Origin: Metallyticus violacea
Lineage: Eukaryota; Arthropoda; Insecta; Mantodea; Metallyticidae
Length of the DNA: 64,000 nt
Direction of reading: 5' to 3'
Assembly (NCBI GenBank): GCA_030762175.1
Contig: CM060846.1
Span: 235,167,512 to 235,231,511 of the forward strand
Shown: piece after piece, positions 25,378-36,255 of the stretch
Layout: each line of letters starts with the position of its first letter
Position numbering within the stretch: position 1 is the stretch's first letter
The notes under the pieces: model-generated
The model's input: the letters and a program-made list of their open reading frames with translations, nothing else
The model's database searches: none
Told to the model about the DNA's origin: nothing
Translations under genes and position numbers: made by a program

Positions 25378-25541
25378 GCGGACAAGTTTGTTCAAAACAC
25401 TTTGACTGCAGTGATAGATTGAAAGATGAGAAGGATAATGATGATCCACAGATTAAGTATGCAGCAAAGTACCCCAAACACACTTATGCTGATGTACGCA
25501 AGGGCCATAAATTTATTGGAAAAGCAAAGCACAAGAAGGAG
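25378..25541 (+). CDS. IAP-like gene, exon 3: degenerate zinc half of BIR2
   Basis: Acceptor aattgcag and donor GAG/gtacgt. The phase-1 start completes the Gly codon left by 11373, and 54 open codons (residues 244-297) follow. Aligning NDDP with the GDDP of BIR domains places H250 and C253 at the paired CxxC positions, Y270 at the His ligand, and H277 at the last Cys. A second Cys (C247) sits just upstream. KGHKFI matches the KG.EFI that ends BIR2 repeats. So the fold is recognisable, but the canonical C-C-H-C zinc set is altered and the conserved Trp residues are gone. The exon ends in phase 0. Confidence 0.75.
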
Positions 25542-25649
25542 GTACGTATTGTGGTATTGAAATTGTTTATATTTTATAACATATGAGCATAATTTAAAAT
25601 TAGTCAAACAGATTGAAGAATATAAAAACAAACTTTTTGCTTGTCAGTG

Positions 25650-25925
25650 CAATTTTCTTATGGGCTGTTATGCCTTGGACTGCTGGAGATGAAATTTCCA
25701 AGCATTTCATCCGCAACTACAGCAGACTTCTTCAGTAGCTTGGACCTAGCTTCCTCCATTGATTCACTGCATCTGAATCATTGACCGTTAGTGTTGCTAT
25801 ATTTATAGTACCAGAGCTCTCAGCTGATTGGTCTGGGGCAAGCAGCGGTCGGTCCGTTGGTGGGAGAAGCCTAGTCTCTCCTGTGCTGCTGCTCTCTTGT
25901 GATAGCTTCTTTAACACCAAACTTT
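25650..25925 (-). repeat. Unclassified GC-richer repeat, possibly a Penelope-type tail
   Basis: The block is clearly richer in G+C than its surroundings and has a 62-codon minus-strand frame (25920-25732). The minus strand contains ctgaagaagtctgctgtagt followed by gatgaaatgcttgg. Alternation of ctgaag with gatgaaat is common at retroelement 3' tails, including Penelope-type elements, but there is no enzymatic motif and the class is a guess. The block lies 110 bases after an IAP-like exon. Confidence 0.35.
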
Positions 25926-26814
25926 TTGTTTGCTTAAAATAAATATCCTAAAGAGTACATGAATAAATGAGGGGTTTTTACAGGTTATGTTCAAAATTAG
26001 GGAGAGAGAAGTCTTTTCATCTCACCATCATCTAATACTGTGAAATTGAGACCTCTTGGGCACCCACTTATATGGCACTGCAAAGAGTATCAGTGCTTTA
26101 TTGTCTCATAAGAGTCATATGTCCTGCCACTTATAACACTAAAAATGAAATACCAAATGTACTATGAGAAATATATAATGATTAAAACTTCACAAGTGAT
26201 TAGAATAATGTGCGGTACTTTTCTTAATAAATGCAAATAAAAATAAAATTTCTGTACCAAGTGGTTCATATTTTACAGTTCATTAATCTCTTCCAATAAC
26301 TTTCAAAGAGCTTCAGTATTAATTAAATCCATGTGTATTTCTAAATTAATGCACTTTATACCACAAAATGACAAATTACACATGATGCACATTCTTTAAT
26401 ATCAACACAGTGTAATGTTGCCACATAAAAGGTGAAATGAAATGATTTCTAATGATAAGAAGCCCATGTTATCCTGAGATTTGTTACAGCTGTATAGCAA
26501 TAAGCAAAACCTGATATTAGCAAGATCTAACAGAGAACTCTTTCATATCAAATATACTTGAGCCTGATGAAACAAGAACATGTTTTTTTGTTGCTGAATT
26601 CAATATATATGCTGACTTAAATACATTATAAGGTCATGTTCAAGAAATCAAGTTATCTTACATTAGCAAGATTTCTTAAAACTCATTAGATACATATGTC
26701 ACTCACCTCACTAGTTATTGTTCTGGTAGATATAGTATAAACATTGGAAAGAAGATATTCTATGACAGTGATTTTTTTAACAGTTAAATGATTTTTTTTT
26801 TATTTATTTATGGA

Positions 26815-27085
26815 CATTCTTTAATAGCTCAGGTAATCGGCATCCCATTGAATTCAGGGCTGGAAATGGTTGATAAATTTTTGTAAGAGGCCTCTTTTTT
26901 TCAGGCTTGAGGTTCTTGATTGTGCCATAAATTAATGACATGGGACCCACATGTCCTTCCCTTCAGAAGGAAGCCAAAATTCTGATTATTAACCCTGAAT
27001 AAATCTATTGGTCCTGGCAGGGATTAAACCCACAATTTTGGGTTTAGGAGGCAAAAATGGTTAAGACTACACCACCAGGACTGAC
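26815..27085 (-). mobile_element. tRNA-derived SINE (family A), inverted copy
   Basis: Reverse complement of the 12375 SINE layout. The B box reads gggattaaaccc on the + strand near 27021, tcccttcagaaggaag corresponds to the cttcataagggaag body block, and catgggacccac to gtcccatgt. A terminal attta-rich tail lies on the left. Confidence 0.7.
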
Positions 27086-27715
27086 ATAATTACATGATTG
27101 AAGAAAGCTACACAAACATGTCAAATGTGCTATTGTATATACAAAGGTAGTTAAAAACAAGAGGAAAGCTTCAACATTTTACATTTTCCCAATTTTTATC
27201 TTAATTCAAAAATTATTATTACGCATGCTACTGAACATTTTTCCCTTACGCAGATAGCATACAAATGTGGGTAAAAAAGTAATTTACTTCCAAATAATGT
27301 ATGACATGCTTTTTGGAATTATATAATAAAACTCCTCAGTAAGGAAATTTACCCTTTCACTCGGAAAGAAAATTTTAATATAGATCTTCTGCTTCCTTCA
27401 CTAATAGAGTAAAGAAAATGTTCAGGGTTCCAGTGCAGAAAAACCTGTAATGATAGAACATGGAACTAACTGATAAATTTTGCAGCAAGAGCTATGTCCA
27501 GTTCGCAATATTACAACAGCAGTCTTAACATTTGTCCTATATTTTACCTTGAGGAAATATGGCAAAACAAAATCATGCATTAAAATATATATTATCACAG
27601 ACTAGTTGCACAGACATTTGGGTAGATACTCAGGGTAGAGTGGAATATTCTAAAAAAGCATAACAAAACGATTACATAACTGGCTACATATATTTACTAT
27701 GAAATCGCTTGGGCT

Positions 27716-28140
27716 ATTCCTCCATTCTAGGATTTAGACTGTTGCTTTCCTTACCTTCAATAATGCTGCCAGTGCCAAAGTCACCATTGCAGTTCCTAAC
27801 TGTGCAGGGCACTGGATAGATTATTTATGCTATCTTTTATTTCTGAGGTGCTCTATCTTTTGTTATTATATTCTAATGTCCTTCACTAAGACTATCCAAC
27901 TATCTACCTTATTGACCATACTAATTAAGAAACCCTTCATTCTAGGATTAACACTGCTGCTCCTCTTACCTTTGGTAATGCTGTCAGCACAAATGCAACC
28001 CTTCCAGTTCCATACTCCAGGAGGCATGGTTTGGCCTATCCAGGCTACCTCTGTCTCAGATGCTATGCCTTTTGGTTCTGACTAAGACTTTGTTACTCAT
28101 TACTATGACTAATCAACTATCTGCCTTATTGACCATATTT
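27716..28140. repeat. Two-unit direct tandem duplication (about 215 bp period)
   Basis: The block cattctaggatt..actg.tgct at 27723 recurs at 27938, and caactatct.ccttattgacca at 27897 recurs at 28110. Both pairs are roughly 215 bases apart, so a unit of that length is present twice. A 69-codon + strand frame (27876-28085) spans the junction and resembles nothing known. Confidence 0.6.
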
Positions 28141-29385
28141 AAACAAGTCATTTCCTTTACAGAAATAGTTGACATCAATGGTATGGCACTATTCTGTTTT
28201 CAAAATGTTATTAATTTCTTTAAGTTATGAAATCTAGATTTGTCCATGTTTCCCAAGTCTTGAGAACATTCTTCACTGTCTATCTCTTGCTTAATAGAGC
28301 AAATTACCTAAATGAATAAGCTGCATTTTATGTGTGCTGGCCATGAAACAGTAGATACCTTTTACATTAGTTTAACGTTTCTGGCATAAATTGTTGTTTC
28401 ACCAAATTCAGTAGCAATTGAAGAATAATATCCTGAAATAATGGTCAGCTAAAAAAGGTTCTACATACCATAGAAATTTTCTAGTTTGGGGGATTTTTTG
28501 TTATGGCTTGTGACAATATGGCAGAATTTTTCCAAAAATGGAGTTCTAAAATTTCCAATGAGGATATTGCATACTTAGTTTTTTTTTTTTTCATTAATTC
28601 AGAATTTCTTTTTGGCAGCAGATGAGTGGTAAAAGTAACATTGAGTCCCCTTTCATTCATCCTCAAAGCCTAGCCTACCATCTCTTGTGGTTTGCACTGG
28701 ATAGGTGGATATACTTGACAATATTGAAGAGACTCCCTAGGAAACTACCTAAAACTCTTCCATGCTAAACGTATGGATTATCAACGTACAGGGACCCCAT
28801 ATACTTTCCGAGATTTCCTGTTCATATCGTACAATTAGCGAACCCATTTTTAAGTATCAAAGAGAATTTTGTCCATTGCAATATATATGAATGGGAGGTG
28901 AGCCCTCTCCGCGGGAATACAGAGTGGGACTTTAACCCTCATTTATAATCCCATCGATTCGCATTTACCCACCGCGCTATTTCCAAGACTTGCGACTTGC
29001 CACCGGCACGCACAGGTTATCACAAGATCTATCTTACCTTGGCGTTTACTCTCTTCTATATTAAATATTTAGTAACGGTCGTGGATGCCGCGTTTCAATA
29101 AATTTCTTCCCATTGATCCGTATATGTATATTGTGCCAATGCATAATTCAATATTGACCCGATCAAACTGGTTATATCCCGAACACCAACCAATTCCCTC
29201 ATTTTTCTGCCTGTATTTTTCAATACCAGGTGTATCTAGGTTTGTCTGCAAGGTAATAAAACACTATCTTTTCATACACTGCCTCTTCGGTCTCCGTATT
29301 CACAGGAGAGCTCCTTTATTATTACTTTCCCCTCAAGGTTACAAGAACCATGAAAGGCTGTAGAGCACTCAGCTGCCATTAGTAA

Positions 29386-30340
29386 CTAATTTCTATAAAT
29401 AACCTTCTTGATATGCAAAACGGCAACAGTAGGTTTAACGTCACTGCTTATGCGAGCCAATTTTCCATGCTTGGTATTCAACTCAATGGCAATTTGGAAA
29501 GGGCTAATTTCTACAGGAAGATAATATATGTGATGAAGTATATGCTGACTGGCGATGGAGGGAAGTTTAATTATTCTCAAAATGGAAAGGCACGAGTTAC
29601 CAATTAGCTGCGGATCAAAAATATTGCAGTATGCAAACACTTGTTCCGTATCGTAAACGAACTGGAAATATGTTTCCTGTGCTACCTGTGAAAAAGCGTC
29701 TTCATATCCTGGTTACTTTCAAGGAGGTTTTTGTTTGCACTTTTATCACATTCGAAATTTGACAAAGTCTTCTTTATGGTGTCCACGAAATCTCCAAGAT
29801 GTAATATACAATGGTCGGAAAGAAAACTATCCCGTCAAATATTGTTTTTTTTTTTTTTTTCATTTCCTTTCTTTGTGGAAATTGTTATATGCACGATATT
29901 AGCTTTTGCAGTTTGCTCGTCTTGCATGCAAAATGTGAGGACCCACTCCCTCTTTGTGTTTTCTATGTCTTTTATCTCTTTTTGGTGAGCAACGAGATAG
30001 CAATGCAGTCGGTTAAAAATAGCTCTTGCAAGTCTTTTTATTCAGTTCACCATCCTCGTTCGTCACATCCTCTTATATGGAGTTGTAAACGTAAGAATAG
30101 AAGAGTTCTGCAAGACCCGACCGTCCATTTGTTTCCCCGAAGATTAACCGGACTTCCCAAAATGTTTCGGAAATTTGAAAGGGTATTTTCTGGAATGAGA
30201 TTAATGCTGGAATCGTCAAATACCGTAATGTAAAATTGGTCCATATTTTTAATTCTGGATGAATTCACCCAGCTGTCAAAAGTCGGGCCTGTACCCTTTG
30301 CTACGGATGAGAAGTTGCTTTCTACCATTTTGAATCCTTT
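29386..30340 (-). pseudogene. Maverick minor capsid (penton-like) protein, broken
   Basis: Two frames of one gene. The N-terminal piece (30328-30050) contains MDQFYITVFDDSSINLIPEN then TLSNF, matching the opening of Maverick minor capsid proteins (FY.tLPSN.S....P.NTL..F..qL). The C-terminal piece (29640-29386) begins VFAYCNIFDPQLIGNS-like and runs through IYYLPVEISPFQIAIELNT to PTVAVLHIKK. That matches the conserved end (iYcDi..PQ.VGd..v.lLR, yyvPl....f..I.i.i, PT..vLHFrr). The stretch between (29640-30050) is frame-broken. The gene follows integrase. Confidence 0.75.
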
Positions 30341-30379
30341 TCTTCAACATTTTACCAACTTTGAAAAGTGGGATTTGAT

Positions 30380-31130
30380 AATTTTCACTGAGGTCAGCTC
30401 ATAGTCTGGGAGTATTTTTCGCTCCTGTTTGCTGCATGTTGTTCCAAACCTGAAACTCTTTTTTTTTTCATTGATGCTACTAAGAGCCATTCTTATTCTC
30501 GAATATGTGGCATTACAATCATGGACAAATTTCTCGAGTTCATGTCATCTAAGTGAAATATTTATACAGTTTGGTCTTGAGCGTGCGATCAAATCTTTCA
30601 ACTATGAAGAACTTAGAAGAACTTAACGTCGGAATTTCTACAAACCTGAGGCTTGATGTCCTTCTCTTTTAGGCACCTTTGAAATGCCGATCCCATAATT
30701 TCTGTACCCTTGTAGATTGTTATAGTCAAGGGAGGCTGTGTTTATTTTATTTTTTATTTTAAAGCTGCTGCTATTTGGTCGCTAGTTAAGTTTTTCAAGA
30801 TTTTACCTATGCATATTTGGAAAAACAATAAACGCAAGTAAAGAGATTGTCACATTTTTCCAGACTTTGAAAATCGGCCAGATTGAGTTTTCAAGCATCG
30901 TTAATATTGTTTACTATGCAGAAGTTTCTTTGACATTTTTTTCTTGCAGGTTTGTGTAAAGTGATAGCATCCTGTTGCAACAACCAGTTTTTTTGTTTGT
31001 GCTTTTACCCAGCTGCGGCTGCGAGTGTGGGCAAGGTGGAAAAGATGGATGGCTTTTGAAGGCCGTAAAAGTGTTTTATCTATATTACTTGTACGAGTTT
31101 CAACCTGGATTGTCTTGTAAGGAAACAATT
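30380..31130 (-). pseudogene. Maverick integrase, broken
   Basis: The minus-strand translation gives, in order, TLHKPARKKCQRN (about 30950), LADFQSLEKCDNLFT with CVYCFSKYA (about 30870-30810), KGTEIMGSAFQRCLKEKDIK (about 30700) and VERFDRTLKTKLYKYFT (about 30600-30550). The C-terminal NATYSRIRMA lies at about 30500. These are the conserved blocks of retroviral-type integrases as found in Mavericks, including the region around the first two catalytic Asp residues, the KGTEF block and the ERFNRTLKT block. Frameshifts and stops separate the blocks. Confidence 0.8.
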
Positions 31131-31399
31131 CCGCTATTATATCTTTGTAATTACTACCTCTGTTGTACTTTATCTCATTGAAATGTTGGTTGTTTGTTAT
31201 CCGTTGGTGAGGTGAAAAAATTGCTTATTGTTGTTTGTATGCAAAGACCTGACTTTAGAAATGTCGACTTTCTTTCTAGTTAACTACTCCCAGAGCCCTC
31301 ATTTTCACTTCAAAATTCCATTTTTAACATATTAATTATTATCTTTTATCTTAATTAATGATTTGCCTATTTTAAACCAACCATACTCATTTTGTAAAC

Positions 31400-31880
31400 G
31401 CCAAAAATAATGTCGGTGCCTCTCGAAGTGTAAGGATAGGGAACTAAGTATGCAAAATTTGGCCTGTGAATGATTCTATTTCTTGTTTCTCGTTCTGTAG
31501 CAAAGGTAATTCTGTATTTGCGTTTTTTGCCCCTTCTTTTTCTTTTCGTCCTTTAGACTTTTCTTCTTTCTCCTCCTAGATCGTTTCCTCACACAGAGAA
31601 AAGCTCAGCCTGCCTGATTGATCTTTGCGGTAATAGCCGCGGCAGCGTCAAAGGCCGAAAATATTGATAAATGCCCAATGTAAACTTGTAAGGCACCTGA
31701 GGTTCTTGTTTTTCAAAATTTAAGCTTTGTGCATTGGCAGCTTGTAGTTATCGTTCAGGACTTAAACAGCGCTCTCTGCAATGGCCAGCATGAGCTCATT
31801 GTCAGTTTTCTTCAAAATGGCTTTTCTTATTTTAGGTTTAGGTTTTTAACGCTCTGTCCTTCCTTCAGTGGTCAGATATT
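31400..31880 (-). pseudogene. Possible Maverick small virion protein with basic C-terminus
   Basis: The minus-strand translation shows a hydrophobic Ala-rich stretch (IFSAFDAAAAITAKINQAG at about 31660) followed by a run of Arg/Lys (KRSRRRKKKSLKDEKEKEGA at about 31570) and an ELPLLQ-like end. Mavericks often carry a small protein with a Gly/Ala-rich hydrophobic stretch, then a basic tail and a final GKGLYL-like motif. The resemblance is in composition and order only, so this is weak. Confidence 0.35.
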
Positions 31881-31929
31881 TTCCTCCATACAGGCCAGTT
31901 CTTTTGTAGACATTTAAATTTAAAGGTCA

Positions 31930-32469
31930 TGGGGATGCGGTTGAATGCAAAAATGACCTAGATACTTAATACCAAGTAATAAATGTGCTAAAGTTTAGTG
32001 AACATTTTTAAGAAATACCATTTATTAAATTTAATAAATATGAGCTTTCTATATAAACAGGAAATGGTTTTGGTACTCAAACTACAGTCTTGGTGGGTTA
32101 TTAAGTATTTGTACCCCTGTTCTGCTGCATGGCAGATTATATAGACTCTGTTATACATCAGAAGTTCAACTTCTTACATTTCTTACATTTTTTACTTTAT
32201 GGCAATATTTTATTATAAATATTCTCGGAGTCATTTATATATTTTGCACTTCAACCCCCCTCTCTTGGTGATGATGAAGAAAACACCCAGTCCTGCATTA
32301 AGGGAAGTCACACTGCTGGTACTCATATTGGGTTTGCATGCCAGGACCTGTTCTGTGTCTCTTTGCTGTACATTTAACACAGGATTTCACATAACCCTGA
32401 ATTTTTACAATATAGTGATATGATATTGGGGACGAAACAGATTAGGTATGATCCCTTTCCACCCCACAT
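31930..32469. other. Left junction region between Maverick and piggyBac
   Basis: AT-rich filler holding several TTAA sites (for example 31966, 32101) but no sequence matching the piggyBac right end, so the left boundary of that insertion is not fixed. A block at 32270-32370 vaguely resembles the SINE A body (cctgcattaagggaagtcac) and may be an old fragment. Confidence 0.35.
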
Positions 32470-34267
32470 ACTTACACGGATGTGAAGTTGCCAATCATAT
32501 GGTTGACCAGAGTTTCCTTATAGTGCAACAATCTGTTTCCATATGCTGTCTTAGCAGGTCCGTTACTCATGTCATCAATGATAAAGTGGTTAATTATTGG
32601 CACATTTAGAATGAAATGAAATAGATATTTTTACCATTTCTTACCATGGCTTCCTACTCCATAGTATTCCCTTCTTTGGTCAGCCAAGTCTACAACCTCA
32701 TCCCATGCAAGTAATTTATGACAGCATTAGGGCAGGGAATGTTTATTTTACCCTTTCCTTTGCCGCTTTTCTTTCTAACGGCCGAGTCGGTCCTTGGGTC
32801 TGAATTTGGGGAGAGTAACAAAGCATCTCGGTTGTCATGCCATACCATTGTCATTATCCTCTCATGGTGATGTTTACGAGATTCTCCATGTTTTAATTTC
32901 AGCTGTTTAGGTTTACTGAAATCTTTTGATCAATGTTTTCTCACTGCACGGCCTGTGCCACAAGTATATAATTTTTTCCCTAGGAGTATTTTCATCAGTC
33001 TGATGGAAATAAAAAAAATTATCAAATTAAATTTTATGTCATTGGCATATATAATCCTTGCACATATCCATAACAACCTGTTCTTCTAGAAGAAGCACAC
33101 TACTTTTGTTTGTTTTTTTGTTTTCTTTTACAAAGTTATGTTGTGCAATTTAGAAGATAGCCATTACTGGTATCTGCACTTCTCCATGCTTAGAATTCCC
33201 ATTTGGTAGGTTTTGTGGGCATATACCACTTCAAATGAAATCTCCCTTTAAACATATCATTGCTTCATCTGCAGCAATACCACGGATTGGCTTATAATAG
33301 GTTTTGAATTTATGTACAATATCAAGCGCAGGTCAGACCTTATACAAATAATCAAAATTTGCTTCTCCTTGTTAAGGTTAGGGCTTTTCGTTATTATGTG
33401 GAAATATTGCGAAAGTTTATCAAAACCACGGAGTGTCCATGGCTTGCTTTACAGTTGGATAGTAGACACAAAGATCACTTGTAACGTAATCCTTAATTTC
33501 GGAAAGATCTACTATCCCCATATAAATCAAAATTCCCAAATAAGACATAATTTCCCTCTCATTTGTGTCCGTGGCAAATCTGGCTTATTGAGCTGACAAA
33601 GCTCGCGTATTTATTTGTCTGTAATGCAATAAAATTACAAAATTCGCTGTCTATGAAAAGACAAAAGTATTAAATTTCTTCTCCTCCTACTTCAAGACTG
33701 TGGCAGATTCCTGTGGGAAATAAAAATTGTTCGATTCCCTTAAAATGAATTGAGGAGACCAATTTAAGGACAAATCCTTCACACGTTTTTACGGAACTGA
33801 AATATCTCTATCGTCCGCTGCCCTGCTATCACTTTCAGTAAGACTTTGTTCTATATCACTTTCTTGCACTGACCCGACTAACGACGAAGCGTCGGAACTA
33901 TCGTTTCGTAAGCTGATTTCTCCTCAATCCCGGCTCGTATCTCGTATTAAATAATATTTTCCTACGCACCCATTCATGCCTTGAAGTACTTGCGACATCA
34001 TCCATGGCCGTGGATAAGCTGAAAAAAACTTAGCAAAGTAACCAAGAAACCCTTCGGTCATTTTATTGCCTAACTACAATTATCCTCGTGACAACCACCC
34101 AGGCCGGGGATGTTTCAGGTCCGTAAAAGGTGAATGAACCACCAGTGTTAAAAGTTAAGATTTTTGCCATTAGATACCATCACCGAGGCTGTAAAGCTTC
34201 ACTACGCTTTACTACGATATGCGGAATAGGCTCATTTAAATCTACGATATGCGGCGCTAAGGGTTAA
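32470..34267 (-). mobile_element. piggyBac-type transposon within the Maverick, decayed
   Basis: Minus-strand transposase relic. An acidic Ser-rich N-terminus lies at about 33900. YLGILIYMGIVDLSEIKDYV (about 33530) matches the ...G...lp....YW block. ANFDYLYKVRPALDIVHKF (about 33350) matches DRL.KVRP.LD. GIAADEAMICLKGR (about 33280) matches the catalytic ..DE.M..FKGR block, with YMPTKPTKW (KP.K.G) after it. VVMDMCKDY follows at about 33080 and ILTMVWHDN-like residues at about 32860. The right end is a TTAA at 34264-34267 adjoining an inverted-repeat-like end that reads CCCTTAGCGCCGCATATCG on the minus strand. The left TTAA end was not found. Stops are numerous. Confidence 0.8.
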
Positions 34268-34440
34268 GTGCGTGCCATAGGCGATACTTTTATATCACTG
34301 GTTTGCTCATTTCCTGGAGCGTACATAATTCGTGGAATTTCTGATGGAAATATGTTTGTTCTGATCAAAGAAATGTCTTTGTTTCCTGGCAAAAGTCAAA
34401 GAGCAAGTAACCGTGAGGTTTGTTAGTGACTCTAGATGCA
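34268..34440 (-). pseudogene. Short Maverick-region coding remnant
   Basis: The minus strand reads HGYLLFDFCQETKTFL and, in another frame, RTNIFPSEIPRIMYAP. It lies between the piggyBac right end and the ATPase remnant, and the two frames clearly belong to one sequence split by an indel. I think it is part of a Maverick protein but cannot assign which. Confidence 0.4.
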
Positions 34441-34559
34441 TCTCGAAGAGGAATTTTCATTTCTCAGTATTAATATATATATATATATATCTGCCTGGCT
34501 AAATACGATACATTATTCTTATCTCTAATGTGTATAGAAACCACCATATATTTTGCATT

Positions 34560-35050
34560 AAGGCAATAGCTCTACATTATTTTCCTTAATGGAACAGATA
34601 TTGCGTGATCAAAATAACACGTAAATTTCTGTGATGACTTCCCTTGGTAAACAAGTCACACTACTCTGGAAAAAGCGCAATTTAACAAGTCATCCAACAT
34701 AACAAATTTTGATTGCCCCTTCTCGTTCTTAAATTCGGGAACACCAAAATGAGATTTAGCTCCAAATTTCTTTAATTTCTTCTGAAGCTGCAGACTTTTC
34801 GCTATAACACCACATGATAGGGATAACTATGTTTGTGTATGATTGATCAATAACTTACAACATTTAAATTAAATTACTCACAGTGCATAAATGTTGTATG
34901 TTATTGATTAATCTTACACAAACACAGTTATCCCTATCCCGTACTGCCACTAACTATAAGCGTGAAAGGAAGCTAAAACTTGATTAGCGAAAGTGTACTC
35001 ATTACACGCCACGCCTTACGACAAAATTTTCTCAACGGTTACTTGTTCTA
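34560..35050 (-). pseudogene. Maverick packaging ATPase (HerA/FtsK-type), broken
   Basis: The minus-strand translation at about 34660-34605 reads DLFTKGSHHRNLRVILITQY, a highly conserved block of the Maverick genome-packaging ATPase (the family usually has SHHRNLSVILITQNLF). An LDDLLNCAFS-like segment just before it stands in the Walker B position. The Walker A part should lie upstream at about 34800-35050, but a hairpin MITE (34817-34937) interrupts that stretch and I could not find the GxxxxGKT motif. Confidence 0.75.
34817..34937. mobile_element. 121-bp hairpin MITE inside the Maverick ATPase
   Basis: Arms of about 50 bases at 34817-34866 and 34888-34937 are reverse complements at roughly 46 of 50 positions, beginning atagggataact. 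The spacer is about 20 bases. No coding capacity. Confidence 0.75.
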
Positions 35051-35329
35051 ATTGGACAGTCTATACCACACGCAATCTATGTCAAAAGAAGGAAACTGAT
35101 CAAACACTTCCACTGGAATGGAAGATTGTTCCTCATTTTTGAGAGTATGCAGTACCTTTCTCGCCTTTAGAAATTTCTGCACAGCTGCCTTCATCTAGAA
35201 ATGCATCAACATTCAGTCTGCTTTATATATCCGAAAGGGACCCATAGGCCAGTCGTCTGTTATGAAAATATGTTCTGTATATTTTGACTTCTGGTTCAGA
35301 GACAACAAATACTCCAAACGTTCTTTGCG

Positions 35330-36255
35330 TTTAATTTCACTTTCCTCTCCAAACCAAAATCACATCCTCCAGTTTTTAAAATTGTTTTCTTTACGGACTC
35401 AAAATCAGCTTATTGCATAGGTGTAATTAAGAGTCGTTTCACCTTGCATTCCATTTTGAAAGCATTATTGGGCAGTTTAATATTGTATGCATATTAAGTC
35501 CTCCAGATACAAACTCGCAATGTAGGATTTGCAACTGTAGTCAGCCTGTTCCTCCGTCATATCTCCACATGGTACACTAAACTGTTCTCCTCCATTAGCT
35601 AGGAAAAATATGAAGTTCGTATCGGTACACAGTGTTTTTCTATTCAGCGATTTTAGGTAACTATAAAGCTTAAGTCTTGCTCAGGATGTTCTAAGGACCT
35701 CGTTAGTTTTCAGTGAAGGGGCTTCTGCCTCCTCGAGGTAGTGCCAAAACAACCCCACTACCTTGTCGCTTGCAAACATCATATTTTGCACCTCTATGTC
35801 CGGTGTTGTAAAGAACTTGTACTATACTTGAGATTCTTTTAACATCTTTTTGGGTGATCTGTTGCCGTGTTCTGTAAGTTTTCCCCAAAAGCCGTTTAGG
35901 CACTGTTTGGATAAGGATCTAGCACAGTGATTCTTGCGAATTGTCGTCTTATCCAGAAGAACTCTTTTACTTTGGAACATAAATTTCCTTGTCCTATTCA
36001 TTTACAACCCAGGAATGCTAACTGCTGGCTTCTACTTTTAATTTTAGAAACGTGTTTCTGTATTCCACAAAGAGACCTTGGTTTTCATTTGGATCATATT
36101 GTTGAACTTTATATTCATAAAATTCGAAAATCTGTCTCATTTCATAGATCATCTCGACAGGCTTTCGTATTTGTCTTTCGACCATGTACCGGAATTTTCT
36201 CGTCGACTTTCGTCATAAGTGCATTCTCCTTCCCCCTTTCAGCACACATGTGATA
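35330..36255 (-). pseudogene. Maverick protein-primed DNA polymerase B, broken
   Basis: The minus strand carries the polymerase C-terminal half in alternating frames. VERQIRKPVEMIYEMRQIFE and EYKVQQYDPNENQGLFVEY lie at about 36180-36080. LDKTTIRKNHCARSLSKQCL then NGFWGKLTEHGN lie at about 35950-35880, matching the K..YG/FWGK finger motif. ARLKLYSYLKSL and TDTNFIFF lie at about 35670-35620, where active polymerases have DTDS. GDMTEEQADY at about 35560 and a KVK-LLITP thumb block follow. The DTDS to DTNF change removes the second catalytic Asp. The N-terminal exonuclease part is absent, cut off near 36255. Confidence 0.85.

Noticed and set aside
29731..30233. Two overlapping + strand frames of 85 and 140 codons
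   Set aside because: They are antisense to the Maverick integrase and minor capsid remnants, whose minus-strand motifs are convincing.
34819..34827. I-SceI-like partial site (tagggataa)
   Set aside because: Only nine bases match and they belong to the hairpin arm; coincidence.
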